From positions 3,771,482 to 3,835,481 of the forward strand of contig NC_037275.1 of the NCBI RefSeq assembly GCF_000002425.4: DNA of 64,000 nucleotides, in the 5' to 3' direction. A program made the position numbers and the translations under genes. The notes under the pieces are model-generated. The model had not been told where the DNA came from and did no database searches. It was given only the letters and a program-made list of their open reading frames with translations. The DNA is from Physcomitrium patens. Its lineage: Eukaryota > Streptophyta > Bryopsida > Funariales > Funariaceae. Of the stretch, positions 46,950 to 60,498 are shown piece after piece (the stretch's first letter is position 1; each line of letters begins with the position of its first letter).

Positions 46950-47289
46950 AGATCTCAGAAAGTAGAATTTTAGGTCCAGTGAGGGCTTTTAAGATTTCTT
47001 GCAACCTACTAATTAGATTAGAGTGAAATTTATGCGAGAAGATATTAGACTTGTTTTTCTATATGTATGAGAATTTTGAGATCAATCAAACGATGAAAAA
47101 GAGAGATATTGGTTGTAGGAGATTAGTATCAAAGTTTGAGAAGGAGGCCGGCGAATACCCAAGCACATTTTTGAGATTATCGTCTATTTGGTAATTCTGA
47201 TTCTTTTCAAATTTTTTATACTTGTTTTCAACTTAGTTTTTTAGAAGTGTGCAAAATTTGAGTTAAGATCAATAGTTCATTAATTAATT

Positions 47290-48130
47290 ATTGAGGTTTA
47301 AATCTGTTTTTGAAATTACTAGGGTTTAGTTAAGATTTGATTTAGGATCAGGGTTTGATTAGGGTTTGATTTAGGATTAGGATTCAGTTAGGATTTGATT
47401 TAGGATTTAAGATTAGAATTAAGGTTTGATTAGGATTTGATTTAGGATTAGGGTTTGGTTAGGATTTGGTTAAAGTTTGATTTAGGATTAAGGTTTGGTT
47501 TAGGATTTAGGGTTTGATTAGGATTTGATTTAGGATTAGGATTTGGTTTAGGATTTAGGATTTGGTTTTCGATTTAGGATTAGAATTAAGATTTGGTTAG
47601 GATTTGATTTAGTGTTAGGATTTGGTTAGGGTTTGCTTACGATTTGATTTAGGATTAGGATATGGTTTAGGATTTAGGATTTGGTTAGGGTTTGATTTAG
47701 GATTAGGATTTGATTTAGGATTAGGATTTGGTTTAGGATTTGGTTATGGTTTGATTTAGGATTAGGATTTGATTTAGGATTAAGGATTTGATTAGAATTT
47801 GATTTAGGATTAGGATTTGGTTAGGATTTGATTTAAGGTTTAGGATTTGGTTTAAAGTTGGTTAAGATTTGATTTAGGATTAGGATTTGATTAGGATTTG
47901 ATTTAGGATTAGGGTTTAGTTAGGATTTGATTAAGATTTTATTTAGGATTAGAATTTGGTTTAGGATTGGTTTAGGGTTTAGGATTTGATTAGGATTTGA
48001 TTTAGGATTAGGATTTGATTTAAGGTTTAGGATTTGGTTTAGGGTTTAAGGTTTGATTGGGATTTGATCAAGATTTGATTTAGGATTTAGGATTTTATTT
48101 GAATTTATTTAGGATTTAAGATTTAGTTAG
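47290..48130 (+). repeat. TTTAGGATT-type imperfect minisatellite
   Basis: About 840 bp of short degenerate units such as gatttggttaggatttgatttaggatta, in which TTTAGGATT and TTAGGGTTT recur dozens of times. The plant telomere heptamer TTTAGGG occurs only sporadically. The array lies inside repeat family 3. The same motif on the opposite strand forms arrays at 9410-9830 and near 55790-56160. Confidence 0.85.
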
Positions 48131-48418
48131 TTTTTGGCCTAAAATTTGAATGAAATCCAATAAGATTTCAACTAGGATTAAATTAAGATTGAATTGAGAT
48201 GTATTTGAGATATGTTTGTAATCATTCTAATATTTATTTAAGATTTCTTGTTGTTTCTTTGGAATTTCTTTGAGGTTTCTCTGAATTTGATTAAAGCTTA
48301 TTTAGCATTGTTAATGTTCTATTAGAATTAGGATTTTGTTGTTGTAATTTCTATTCTACCTTCCACAGCCAGGTGCTTGGAGCATTCTCAAGCAAGACTT
48401 CACATATTATGACACGGT

Positions 48419-49631
48419 TGTCTTTATAGAGAGAATTTACTTTAAGAAAGTATTGGATTTTTGATTGTCACTAATTACTCAATTAAGCTTTTAGATAAAA
48501 AAAAAAAATACCAAGTCTATATATAAAATTGTCCTTATAGGAGCAATTACATCAATATATAAGTCTTAAGTACCAATGGTCGCCAAAAATATGATAAAAA
48601 TATTATAAAATCTTGTATATCCATAAAGTGAATTTTTTTTAAACTTCAAGAACTCATATCTCATAATCGGACCATCTAAGCAAACCAAAATTTTACATGA
48701 AGTACTGATTTACTATAAAAAAATATTACAATAAATTTCAAATAAAAATTTGTTACAGAACTTGAGATATTACCAAAACCCTAATAGTAACTTCAAATCC
48801 TTGCTTATATACATCCATATATAATTTTTTTCATATCTCACAAATTAAGTATTCAAATACTATAAAACTTTGATATATAACTTTTTAACCTAATAACATG
48901 TATTTTTAGAAATTTTGAGCCAAAAATTCACTCAAAAATCCAAGATATGGCTCCAACCATTGCTATCAACAAAACAATTCACTTACTACGTTTGAATTAC
49001 ATATGTTATCTTCAATGCTCTATAACTTCTTCATATAGACTCCAAATGCAAAAATTCTTTCAAAATAGATGTAGATCTTAAAATCATTCTTGCAGTCGCA
49101 GCTCTTAATCTCTAAAATCTATCATTAAATTCCTTAACTTCAAACGGCTATAACTTCATCACACTTATTCCAAATCCTCTAAAATTTGTATATAAATTGT
49201 GTTCCAAATTCTAAACTTTATAAATTTTTCTTTTGATTTTCAAATGCTCCTTTTGAAGTCATTGAAATCTTTATTATGGTCGTAGATAGCCTACTGAATG
49301 CCTATTGAATATGGCCTTTGATCAATAGGGATAAAGATCTTTATCTTTTACCTTCATCCATCTACATCTTACTTTCATCCTTCCAAATAAGTTTCTTAGA
49401 GGTTTGGAACTTCATCTTTGAGCTCTAATCTTTGCTTTAAGTTATATACTAAATATTTAAATCCTATATAATTTAAACATTATAATCAATATAAGTAAAC
49501 CTCAAAATAATTTTTTTTACATCAACTCTCTTTAAATTAACCTACTAACCATTCTAAAATACATCAATACTTATAAATATATTATCTATTTTAATTAATT
49601 TTTATATACTATAAATAATTACAATATGACA
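48419..49631 (-). repeat. Family-2 LTR (solo), minus orientation
   Basis: A 1213-bp decayed LTR with ends TGTCTTTATAGAG and CAATATGACA, homologous to 474-1732 throughout. Flanking 4-mers are CGGT and TCGT. The right flank is the first bases of a chromovirus 3' LTR and its purine tract. Confidence 0.8.
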
Positions 49632-49643
49632 TCGTGACATTAT

Positions 49644-50110
49644 TCCTCCTTCTAGAAATGAGTTCCTTAAGAAGTAATGATCATATTTTGAGGAAGTCTA
49701 AGATACGGCAAATTATATTTGAAATATTTTTTGATCTTTATTCTTTTTAAAAGTAGTTGATAGGTCTTCTTAACCATCGATAACATTACATTTCAAGGTA
49801 GGAAGACCACCCTGTGATATGATCATTGTTGAAACCTTCGTAACTTCTTTCAAACAAAATATTTGTAATACCATTAGGAATTGTGCCTGCTTCTAATAAA
49901 ATCACTAAACATCCAATTTTTTTTCTCAAGTTGTGATATCAAATGTATTGTATCTTGCCATGTATTCAAAAAAAAATATGTTGTTCTCAAAAGTTATCAT
50001 CTCTATTATGTCGTCTTGAAGATTGTAATAATTACAATGTCTCATCTAGTAAGTTAATAAATGATAGCTCTTAAGTTGAATCTACTAACTATTAATTTTC
50101 TATTTTTTTA
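49644..50110 (-). pseudogene. Third-ORF remnant of the old minus-strand chromovirus
   Basis: Minus-strand homology to 45934-46380 of the young element, starting with the purine tract (plus strand cctccttctag, about 49644-49654). Heavily mutated. Confidence 0.65.
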
Positions 50111-50189
50111 CTATCACAATTATGTAAAAATTAAAAATAAAGATAGAATGTAGAATGCAAAATTTTTTGATTTTTTTTTCTTTTATAGC

Positions 50190-52300
50190 AAAGATTTTAT
50201 ATCCTTCATCTTGATTTTGATGGATGTCATTAATGAAAAGCTTTAATCTTCTCTGCTATATTTGTGAGATTTTTTATTGGCTTCTATGTGTATTTATTAA
50301 TATCATGTCTGTGCTAATGGAAAAGATATTCTAACTTATTTCAATGCCGCCTTGAGTCTAAAACTTCTTCCACTTCAAATTCTTCATTATTATCTACTTC
50401 TATAGGAAGAGGTGGGACTTGTCTTTTTTTTGGTATGTTCACAATCTTGTATGATTCAAGAAGAGACATGTAAAATATAGGAAGGATCTTCATTGACTCT
50501 TATAGATATAATCAATAAATAACTAGATTGATTTATCTATTAATAAGAAAAGGTCCAACTTATAACAAGGACAAGTAGTCTTCATATTACAACAAAATAA
50601 TCTTCTTAATTATTAATGGTACATCTTAAATATAGCTCCAAAATTTAGTTTATGCACTTTTTTTTTTTCATCAGTTTGAGGATGAAAGGTCAAAGAAATC
50701 TTAAGATCCATCTTTAGAATATTAAAAAAGATTTCTAAAATTTTAATATAAATTAAGTCCTCCTATCTAAAATAATATCTTTTGATAATCCATGATATTA
50801 ATTATTATTGTCAAGAAAAAACTTTGCTATTTTTTTTTTACCTGTGATAGATTTTGTACATAATATAAAATAAACCATTTTGATAAAATAATCTACTATC
50901 ACAAATATAGAATCATACAAACTTGAGATTTGAAGATTTGTGATAAAATCCATAGAAACAAAAGACTATACTTATTCTAGAATAGATAATCGCTGAAGAA
51001 GTCCATAAGGTTGATGAGAAGGAATTTTTGACCTCAAATAAATTTCACATGATTGAACAAAGTCTTTTACATTCTTCCACATTTGCTACCACCAAAAATC
51101 TCTAAATATTAGCTCCAAAGTTTTATTGTATCCAAAATGTCTTATTGCTGGAAAGTCATGATGTGCTTGAAAAATACATAAATATGTTTCTTTTTTTGGA
51201 ACATATAAGCGTTCTTCAAAATAAAGTAGGTTGTTTTTAAACTCAAACTTAGAAATATCAGGAGACTTAAAAGAAGTATTTTTGATATCATAAATAAGAG
51301 GATGAAAGGACATACTTGATTGAATTTGATTGAGAAAAATTGAATCAACAATCAAAAATGAAATTGTTTTGCCTTCAATAAAATTATCTTCTATTGATTA
51401 AAAGCTATATTTTTTTCTTTTGGTATATAATAAGAATATTTAAAAAGGATATTACATAAACCTTATTATTTTCTTAGCAAATAAGTGATATTGAAGTTAA
51501 ATCTTGACAAAGACATGCTCCAATGAGCTTGGAAATGATTCAAAATATATGCTGATATAAAATACTTGATGTTCTTGTGATCTATATATATATATATATA
51601 GTAATTGGATTAGAAGCACCTTCTAGATAATGATACTTTCTTAAAAAGAATCTACAATTATAAGAAGTTCTTTATCATGGATCTTATACTTGATCTCGGC
51701 TATTGAGAATTTTTTAGAATGGAAAGCTATTAGTAAAACTTGTCATCTTTTTCTATTTGTAATAAAATAATAGCCATAGAAAAATCTGATGCATTTGTTT
51801 TCATAAAAAATACCTTAAAAAAATTGATGCAATATAAGATTGGTGCAAAAATAAATGTTGATTTTAAGGCTTAAAAAGATGTTTCAGATTTTTTACTCCA
51901 ATCAAGTTTGTCTTTGCATGTAAATTGTATAAGAGGAGCCACAACTTGAAAAAAATTCTTCATGAAGATTTTATAGTACTTGGCAAAGCCAAAAAAGCAT
52001 TGTATATTTTTTACAATTTTTGGAAACTTTCAATCTAAAATAATTTGAACCTTTTTGGATCCATAATAAGTCCTTCATTGGAAATGATATATCTTTAGAA
52101 GTCAAGTTAAGTAGTATAAAATATATATTTTTTCAACTTGGTATATAATCTTATATTTCTAACTTTTTATAATATATAATTGATATAAATTTCATGTTTT
52201 TTAGTATTCTTGGAATACATTAAAATGTCGTCTAAGTAACAAACAAAAAAATCATCTAAGAACTTACAAAAAATACTATTCATTAGATGTCAAAAAAACT
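50190..52300 (-). pseudogene. pol remnant of the old minus-strand chromovirus: RT end, RH, IN, chromodomain
   Basis: Chromodomain (about 50200-50440), integrase core (about 50640-51000) and integrase zinc region (open at 51086-51355, with YNKTLELIFRDFWW) are traceable, as are RNase H (about 51440-51800) and the RT end with the primer-grip side of the palm (about 52000-52300). Protease and the first half of RT are deleted. At the RNase H codon that is TAA in the young element this copy also reads TAA. Confidence 0.7.
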
Positions 52301-52329
52301 ATTTTTTTTACCACAATTAAAATATTATA

Positions 52330-52990
52330 TTATTACTTGTAATAATATAAAGGCTTTCTTACACAATTCTTGGATTGAAACTCAAAAAATTGATTGTTAC
52401 ACTTCACAACAAAATCAATTTCTTGACTCAATGTTTGAAGTTTAGGTAAGTTGATCATCAATTTTTTTATTTCATATTATAATCTATAGAAAAATTGTAA
52501 TACAAATTGCATCATATTTTCTATACATAGATCAAAAATTTGCCAAAAAAGCCTCTAGATCATCCAATATTAGATCTTATTGTTCAAGAAAAGATGTAAA
52601 ATATCATAATATTAAATCTAAAAGAAGTATATCAATGAATCTAACTTGTAATCTTGGTATTCGATAGCTTTGGAGTTGAGGGTCAATTACAAATTATATT
52701 TAATTGATAAATCTTCAAAATTTAGATCTTGTGCAATGAAACTTCTTAGATAAGGCAACTCTAGGTTTTTTAATATTGAAAGAACATTTTACTATTGAAA
52801 AAAGGATGTAATTTGGTGTAGATGTTGAAGCAGCTTTAATCATATTTTTATCTTCATTTCTTGCCATTAATATTATTTTTGGTGGCAATAAATTGAGTCA
52901 ATGCATTGCAAGCATCAACTTCTATAATTACTCTTACATTTTTGCCATTGCACTCTTCATTTCAAGAAGCTTTGCCATGATAATACTTTA
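52330..52990 (-). pseudogene. gag remnant of the old minus-strand chromovirus
   Basis: Patches match the gag of the young element on the minus strand: the dimerisation/helix region near 52390-52480, the capsid start near 52830, and the N-terminal helix ending with the start region near 52980. The zinc knuckle is deleted together with the PR-RT region. Confidence 0.6.
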
Positions 52991-53186
52991 AAAAAAATAT
53001 CTAATATTACTCAAGACAAATAAAAGAGAGAACTTGAAAATAAAGAAAATACTAAAAATAATATCAGTTTATAAGAGGATAATATGTAACTTCTAATACG
53101 CTTATGTCTTATCAAGAAAAAAAGATAATATACTCTTAATCAAGAGAAGATAAAGCTCTAATATTATAAGTGCACTTTTGTCAATC

Positions 53187-53729
53187 TTTCAAGGACATGA
53201 ACTAAAAGAAGATGCATAAATTTGTGAAATCTATAGTAAAAGAAATATAAAAAAATAAAAATAAAGAAGTTTATATATTGAAAAGAAATTAGAATGGCTA
53301 TTACCAAAAGACAAGGAAATTAGAGACTCTTGAATCTAGACTAAAAGCAAGAAAAGAATTGATAAGGGTGAAGAAAATTTCACTCTTATCTCTGTATATA
53401 TTATCTATCTAGGATCCATGTGGCAATATTCTATAGGACCTCAAAAACGTCTCGACTTTATATGACACATATCTTGATTTACAAGACAAGTTTTTTATAT
53501 GGATGCTACATAGTTAGCTTGTTTCGCAAGCAATCAATACATGTGGTATATAGTTAGTTTGTTGACCAAGTTTTTAACCTACCAATCAACTACAAATACA
53601 TATAAAGTCAATACAACATCTACTAGCTTCTAAGAAGCTTCTTCAGAAGGTATTATAAAATTAATCTATTTTTACCTATTTCTACCTATTTATCTAAGTA
53701 ATAATTATAATAGATATATATTTTTGATA
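53187..53729 (-). repeat. 5' LTR of the old minus-strand chromovirus
   Basis: A 543-bp LTR with decayed ends TTTCAAGG and TTGATA, followed by the CATGT duplication. Inside it, at about 53355-53400, the promoter/hairpin block is still visible. The leader next to it (about 53165-53186) keeps a TTGACAAAAGT version of the proposed primer site. Confidence 0.75.
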
Positions 53730-53734
53730 CATGT

Positions 53735-54941
53735 ATATTTTATTAAATTTAATGCCTCACTTTGCTTAGATTTCATAACCACTATATAAGTTATTTGAAA
53801 ATGTAAAAAAAATATTTGACAAGAAAAACATGAAAAAGCTACAAAGAATTTTAAGGAGGTTTTAATATGACCATCTACTCTAAGTCAAGTAGATTATCAA
53901 TGTGAAAGGTCAATAGTAGTGACAACAGATATTAATCCAATAGCAATTGGATAGACTATTAAACAAAATGATCAAGAAAAAAATAGATTTTTTATAAGAT
54001 TTTGAATTAGAATTCTTATTGATAGACAAACGATATATCCATAAGATAAGTATGAATTTTGAAAAGCACTTATGGCTTTAAAGGCTAAAAAAAAATTATT
54101 TGATTGGAACTAATGTTATTTTAGAAATAAATTGTCTGCTTTTATTTGGCATGGTAAGAAATTGATCGACTTTGGATATTGCTATGTTGACATGGATAGC
54201 TTACATCCGGGCATTAAATCCAATTTTGAAGCACATCAATAGCAAAGATAATTTAACAGCAAACATATTGTATAGAATTAGATATATTAGTAAAGAAAAG
54301 ATGATGGCTTGTAAAGATAAAAAAAAGTTGAAGGTAAAAAGACCTATGGATATTCATTTTCTATTAAAGAAGTGAGTTGTAAAAATAATATTCAAGTATT
54401 TTAAGAAAATCTATATAAAAAAAAAAAATTAAAGATATTGGAATTTATTTGAATACAATGAAGAGGCAAAAAGGTTGAATGGATAAAGCTTTTAAGGATA
54501 TTTAACATCAATCTTATCACTATCTTTTCAAAGATGGATTTTTGTAGAAGAGTCCAAAGACAAGTTATAAATACCTATTGTAGATGGTATGAGACTTCAT
54601 GACCAAAAACAAGGTTTTAGAAGAATTTTATAACAAACTTTGAGTTGAGTATAAAGGAATTTGGACCACTTGTACTAAAATCAAGAAGAGATATTGATTG
54701 AAAAGATTATTCAAATATTTAGAAGACCTTTTAGGTTCTTACACATATTATTAAGTACAATCTAAGATTAAGTATACAAATGAGCTTCAATCTATCTATC
54801 TACCTTCTATATATTTTCAATAGGTGATTAATTTGATAGCTATGCCATCTAAACTTTGGGACATGAAATATTTGGTTTTGACAAGAAAAAGACTATCAAA
54901 TTTTGTTGACGGAAAGACTTTAAAGACCAAGTCTATAGTTT
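53735..54941 (+). pseudogene. Family-2 host element: RNase H and integrase start
   Basis: Continues from FLGTC at 39468 with a MPHFA...PLYKLFEN block. RNase H follows (about 53930-54380) with TTDINPIAIG-like, ETDCLPLL-like and DIAMLTWIAYIRALNPILKHI blocks, the last in the open frame 54172-54375. Then comes the integrase zinc region (about 54530-54720) and the YPP-SI-x-FQ-W-IDL-AMPS core start at about 54800-54850. It ends where a family-2 LTR in opposite orientation begins. Decayed but clearly one lineage with 30957-31597 and 37738-39468. Confidence 0.7.
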
Positions 54942-55640
54942 TGTAATAGAGAGAGTTTGCCTCAAGAAGGTGCTGCATTTCTAGCTGCCACTAACTATTT
55001 AAATAAGTTGAAAGTTATAAAATAAAAATCTTATTTATAGTTTGTCTTCAAAAAGACAATCACATCAAATACACAAGTCTACGATGTACAATAATTATCA
55101 AGATGTAACTAAATATCTTAAAATCACTTCTACTTCTATAGAGATTTTTTTTTGTTTATATATCACTTAATAACTTTTAATCTAACCATCTAATTAGATT
55201 CAAACTTTTTTACAAGTTATCCTGTAGTTTTAACTATTTTTATAAAAATATTTAATTATAAATTTATTATAAATCTTTGGATATTGTCTAATTTCAAACA
55301 AGTATTAAATATATCAATTTTTAGGCTTATAAGCACTAATTCCATCATATCTCAAAAATCCAATACGCAAATTCCATGAATTTTTCTTATACAACTTCTT
55401 AACATAATTATCTATACTTTTGAAAATTTTAAGTCAAAAATTCATCCAAAAATTCAAGATATGGTTCAAATAGAAACCTCAATAAAAAAACATTCACTTA
55501 TAAATTCCAATTTTTAAGCACTAATTACTAATAGCTCTTTCTTCCTAATACTAGATTGGAAAGCATCAATTTTTTCATATAAAATGTAGTTCTTTAAGTC
55601 AGCTTTTAAACATTATTTTTTGATTCCTAAATACCTTCCT
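54942..55640 (-). repeat. Family-2 LTR, partial, minus orientation
   Basis: Starts TGTAATAGAGAGAGTTTGCCTCAAG, matching the end of the family-2 LTR, and can be followed for about 700 bp. The rest is lost. It interrupts the integrase core of its own family, so it is a later insertion or rearrangement and not that element's LTR. Confidence 0.65.
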
Positions 55641-55710
55641 ACAACTTTTTATAATTATTGAGGACTTTGGAACTTCTTTTAAATAAAACATTTGAAACAC
55701 TATTATTATA

Positions 55711-55920
55711 TAACATGAATTCTTACTTGAAAATGTATTGAATACCTAATTGTGGAAGGTAAATAGAAAATACGACAAGATTCCATCATATCTAATAAAA
55801 TTTTAATTAAATTTAATTAATCTTTAATAATCCTAATCAAACTTTAATCAATCTAAAAAAATACAAAAGAAAGACGAAGAAGTCATTAATTAATCTAAAT
55901 TAAATAAATAAAGAAATTTG

Positions 55921-55970
<50 letters not shown>

Positions 55971-56180
55971 TTCTTATAAAATAATAATAATCTCTAAAAA
56001 AAAATTAAAAATAAATATTTTTAAAGAAATAATAAAAAATATTTTTAAAATAGTAAAAACAGAAATTTTAAATGAATCCTAAGTAAATCTTAGATGAATC
56101 CTAATTAATTCTTAATGTAGCCGTAATCAAATCCAAATAAAACTTTAACAATCCTAAACAAATCCTAGATAGGAAAGAAA
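55711..56180 (+). repeat. Partial copy of repeat family 3
   Basis: The TTATATAACATGAATTCTTACTTGAAAATG start aligns with the reverse complement of the family-3 end at 48414, and the ctaattgtggaaggtaaatag block matches too. A degenerate CCTAAA-type array and an (AT)n tract at 55923-55960 follow. The far boundary is unclear and may extend beyond 56180. Confidence 0.5.
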
Positions 56181-58310
56181 TGTAAATAAAGAGATTATTA
56201 TTAGATAGCAAAAAATCCTAAATAAAGAGATTATTATAAGCATATATTTAGCTTATCTAAAAAATTTATTTTTAAAGTCAATTGAAAGTTTAAGATTTAA
56301 ATTTCATGATTTATAAGCTAAAATAACGTAGTTATTTTCAATTTTTGACATTCTTATTTTGACTTAACTTATTATGAATTCCATCAAGTTTAGGATTTAG
56401 GATTTAGGATAATATAGATGTCTTAATTTTTTGACGCCTTTATTTCTAAATTTTAACTTTTTCTATTTCTTTTCTTTTTCTATTTTTAATTTTAAAAATA
56501 AATAAGATTTTATAAGTTTTGATTTGATCTACACCTCTTCTTTAAAGATTAAAGTTTAGAATTTTAAAGTTTAGGATTTAGAATTACATGTGTATGACTA
56601 ATGTTTTTACTTTCTTATTTTTTTTTTATTTTGATTTGATCTATTCTTAGTTTTTGTTGTCTAAAATTTCAATGGTATAAATAACTTGTTGTATAAATTC
56701 TTAGTTTGCAAGATATAACATCTTTGACTTATAATTTTGAATTTTGAATTTTTTTCATAGAAGGAATTTTTTTAAATTTGAAAATACCACTATGTCCAAT
56801 TGAAGGTTGTCCATTCTAAATATGTCATTGATTTTTTTTTAAAAGTATGTAGATTTGTAGATATTGAGTATTTGATTATTTTGAATTTTAAATTGACTTT
56901 GTGTATGGATAGAATATTATAAGTTTTGATATCATCTAGTTTCTATCTTGGTGGTTTAAAAATTTGGTGGTGGATTTAGAATGCTCTATAAGTATTTTAA
57001 TTTTTAGATTTAGGATTTTTGACTTGGTATGTTTTTCTATTAATTTTTTTTGCCTTGACTTTTTGAAATTTAGAATTGAACTACCCTCCTAATTATGATG
57101 CTTTATGATTCTAATAGTATGTTTAGAATCTTTAGAAAGTCTATATTTTAGAGGATATGAGATTTCAAAATTACCAAACAATCATTTTTAGAATATAATG
57201 GAAAATTAAAAAATTAAAAAGACTTGTTTTACTATTACATGAAATTAGTAGCTCACATAAGTATATATGTATTTTTTGGTTGCAAAATGTCATAATTAAA
57301 CTACTTTTTAAATATATTACATGTTATTGTGTGGTAATACTCAATTTGTTGTTGTTTTTGTTTTTTCTTTTCTTTTCTTTTTTCTCCTCTACTAACTTAG
57401 CTCTTTATAGGATATTTTTTATAGCATTTATGAATTTTCTACTATTCAAAACCTACAAGTAACAAATCAGAATCTACAAGTAATAAACAAGTAACTTTAA
57501 TAATGACTGGATTGCTTCCAAAAATGAAAATATCCCAAAAATTGCAAACATTAACTTCTTTCTGTTCTATAAAAACAGTTGTATTACTTGGTCTTGTCAT
57601 ACACCATGTTTACCTTATTTATAGGTTATTCAACACTTCCAATGTTCTTTGAACTTTTGCAACAAAGGAAGCAAACAACAAAAGCCGTTTATCGTTGAAT
57701 GTGGCTGACAATTTGAAGGCACTTAGCCATTACTCTGGTATTTGTTTAATATGTCTCAGGTTGGAATTTTCATGTTTAAGACGCATCAACGAAATGAAGA
57801 CCGTCGACACAATTGAGATTTTATCCGTCCTTGATCAACGTGAATGTGAAAATGTGGCCTTATCGGTGAAGCTCTGATAGTTTTGGTTGTGCAGAATGTG
57901 CTGCATCAGCATGAGCAAATAAATAGGGGGTCCACTTAGTAGACACTTCGGAGCTCTGGGCTTACTATGTTAATAGTGGGGGATGTTAACCTTGTTATTT
58001 CAAGATTAATCTCGCGGCCAATCTCACCTGATTTTTGCCTCTAATGAAATGGAGCACACCCAATCATTGGAAGTAAACAATTGCTTGCGTCCATGAGCAG
58101 AGATAGGAAAGAGCGATGCGGTTACGACCATTTTAATTACAAGCTTCCTAAAGAGAGATAAGCAGGAATGACGAGACGTTGTCTTGCTCACCATATAACC
58201 TTCAGGAAGGTTGGATCCATTTCAGTAAACACTAGTCAAAATACCAGCTTTACTTTCGCCAGCAGAAGCAGGAGAGTTGTGTATATAGTTTACTATGATT
58301 CTAGCGTTGG
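56181..58310. other. AT-rich intergenic DNA and CCoAOMT 3' flank
   Basis: Nothing recognisable to about 57480. From there composition becomes gene-like. 57900-58310 is probably 3' UTR or downstream flank of the minus-strand methyltransferase gene. The short frames at 57280-57462 and 57695-57877 carry no known motif. Confidence 0.45.
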
Positions 58311-59721
<1,411 letters not shown>

Positions 59722-60498
59722 CCCTGTTTTTCTTAATGATAGCCTCTGGATCTTGTCCAAATTTTCAGAATGGTGGCGAGAAATTCAAGTCTATTTCCAA
59801 TCAATAGTGGTAAACAGCTAGCTTGGCAGCGGGTTTCTTGGCTTCTGAACATTTTCCTTTGCCTGGTTATAAATAAAGTAGAGAAAGGCACGCCAAAAAA
59901 GCATGCCCAACCAGTCCCTGCCTAACAAAAACCAAACCCCGGCATGCTTTTCTTACCACCCCTCATAAAATCAGTCTCACTGACCAATAATGTCGTTAAC
60001 CTCACTAGTCAAACAATAGGAAACAGCAACGCACCTCCACGTTGCCTTGATACTATCCCACATAAGTAGACTTGAACGTTAGTCTTTCCACTGCAACTGT
60101 CCTAATTCAATCAATAGACAGTCACCTGACCACTTTCTGTAGGCAGGAACGCAATAACAACGTCACAAATATCCTCTGAAAATGTCTACCTCGTAGCCAG
60201 CGGTTCAAAAAAGCTTGGAACAAAAAGAACAATCCGAAGCTTGGAAAAAATTCAGGTAGGTTGTTACACAGAACTAAAATTGATTGCCCATTTTAAAAAA
60301 ATCAAGTGTACAAGTACTGCGCTTTACGCACATTAAACAAAAGTACAGTAAAAGTGGACATCTGCTGTCAAATGTACGCAAATTCCGTTAGGAACCAGCC
60401 AGTAAACTGGTCCTGAGGGGTCTATTGTACAAGAGCTCTGATTAACAAGTAGAAAGAAGGCAAGCACGACGCTTTGCATCGCCTCTCATTCTAAGCTG
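59722..60498. other. Intergenic: CCoAOMT promoter and FAX-like 3' flank
   Basis: On the minus strand a TTTATTTATAACC element (plus 59861-59875, ggttataaataaag) lies about 150 bp before the CCoAOMT ATG and is a fair TATA candidate. A CCAACC string (plus 59908-59913) resembles AC-type MYB sites of phenylpropanoid promoters, but one short match is weak. No gene is visible. Confidence 0.4.

Larger units (their letters stand above)
40011..48414 (-). repeat. Repeat family 3 (LTR-like), carrying the young chromovirus
   Basis: Without the 40581-46954 insertion this repeat is about 2.0 kb. It is bounded by TGTCAT (40011) and ATGACA (48414), perfect terminal inverted repeats of the TG...CA type. Decayed 4-bp target duplications (CCGT/CGGT) flank it. 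It contains the TTTAGGATT-rich array at 47290-48130 and no coding potential that I can see. Partial copies lie at about 9300-10130 and at 55711 onward. I infer a large solo LTR of an unidentified element. Confidence 0.6.
39469..53729 (-). mobile_element. Old minus-strand chromovirus, heavily interrupted
   Basis: LTRs of 542-543 bp lie at both outer ends (39469-40010 and 53187-53729), in minus orientation. CATGT flanks both (39464-39468 and 53730-53734). The host family-2 reading continues from FLGTC across the gap. Internal remnants lie at 49636-53186. A family-3 repeat (40011-48414, itself carrying the young chromovirus) and a family-2 LTR (48419-49631) were inserted near the start of its 3' LTR. 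Confidence 0.8.

Noticed and set aside
47290..48130. Interstitial telomere or chromosome end
   Set aside because: The unit is TTTAGGATT-like with gatttgg spacers, not a run of TTTAGGG, and the array lies inside a dispersed repeat.
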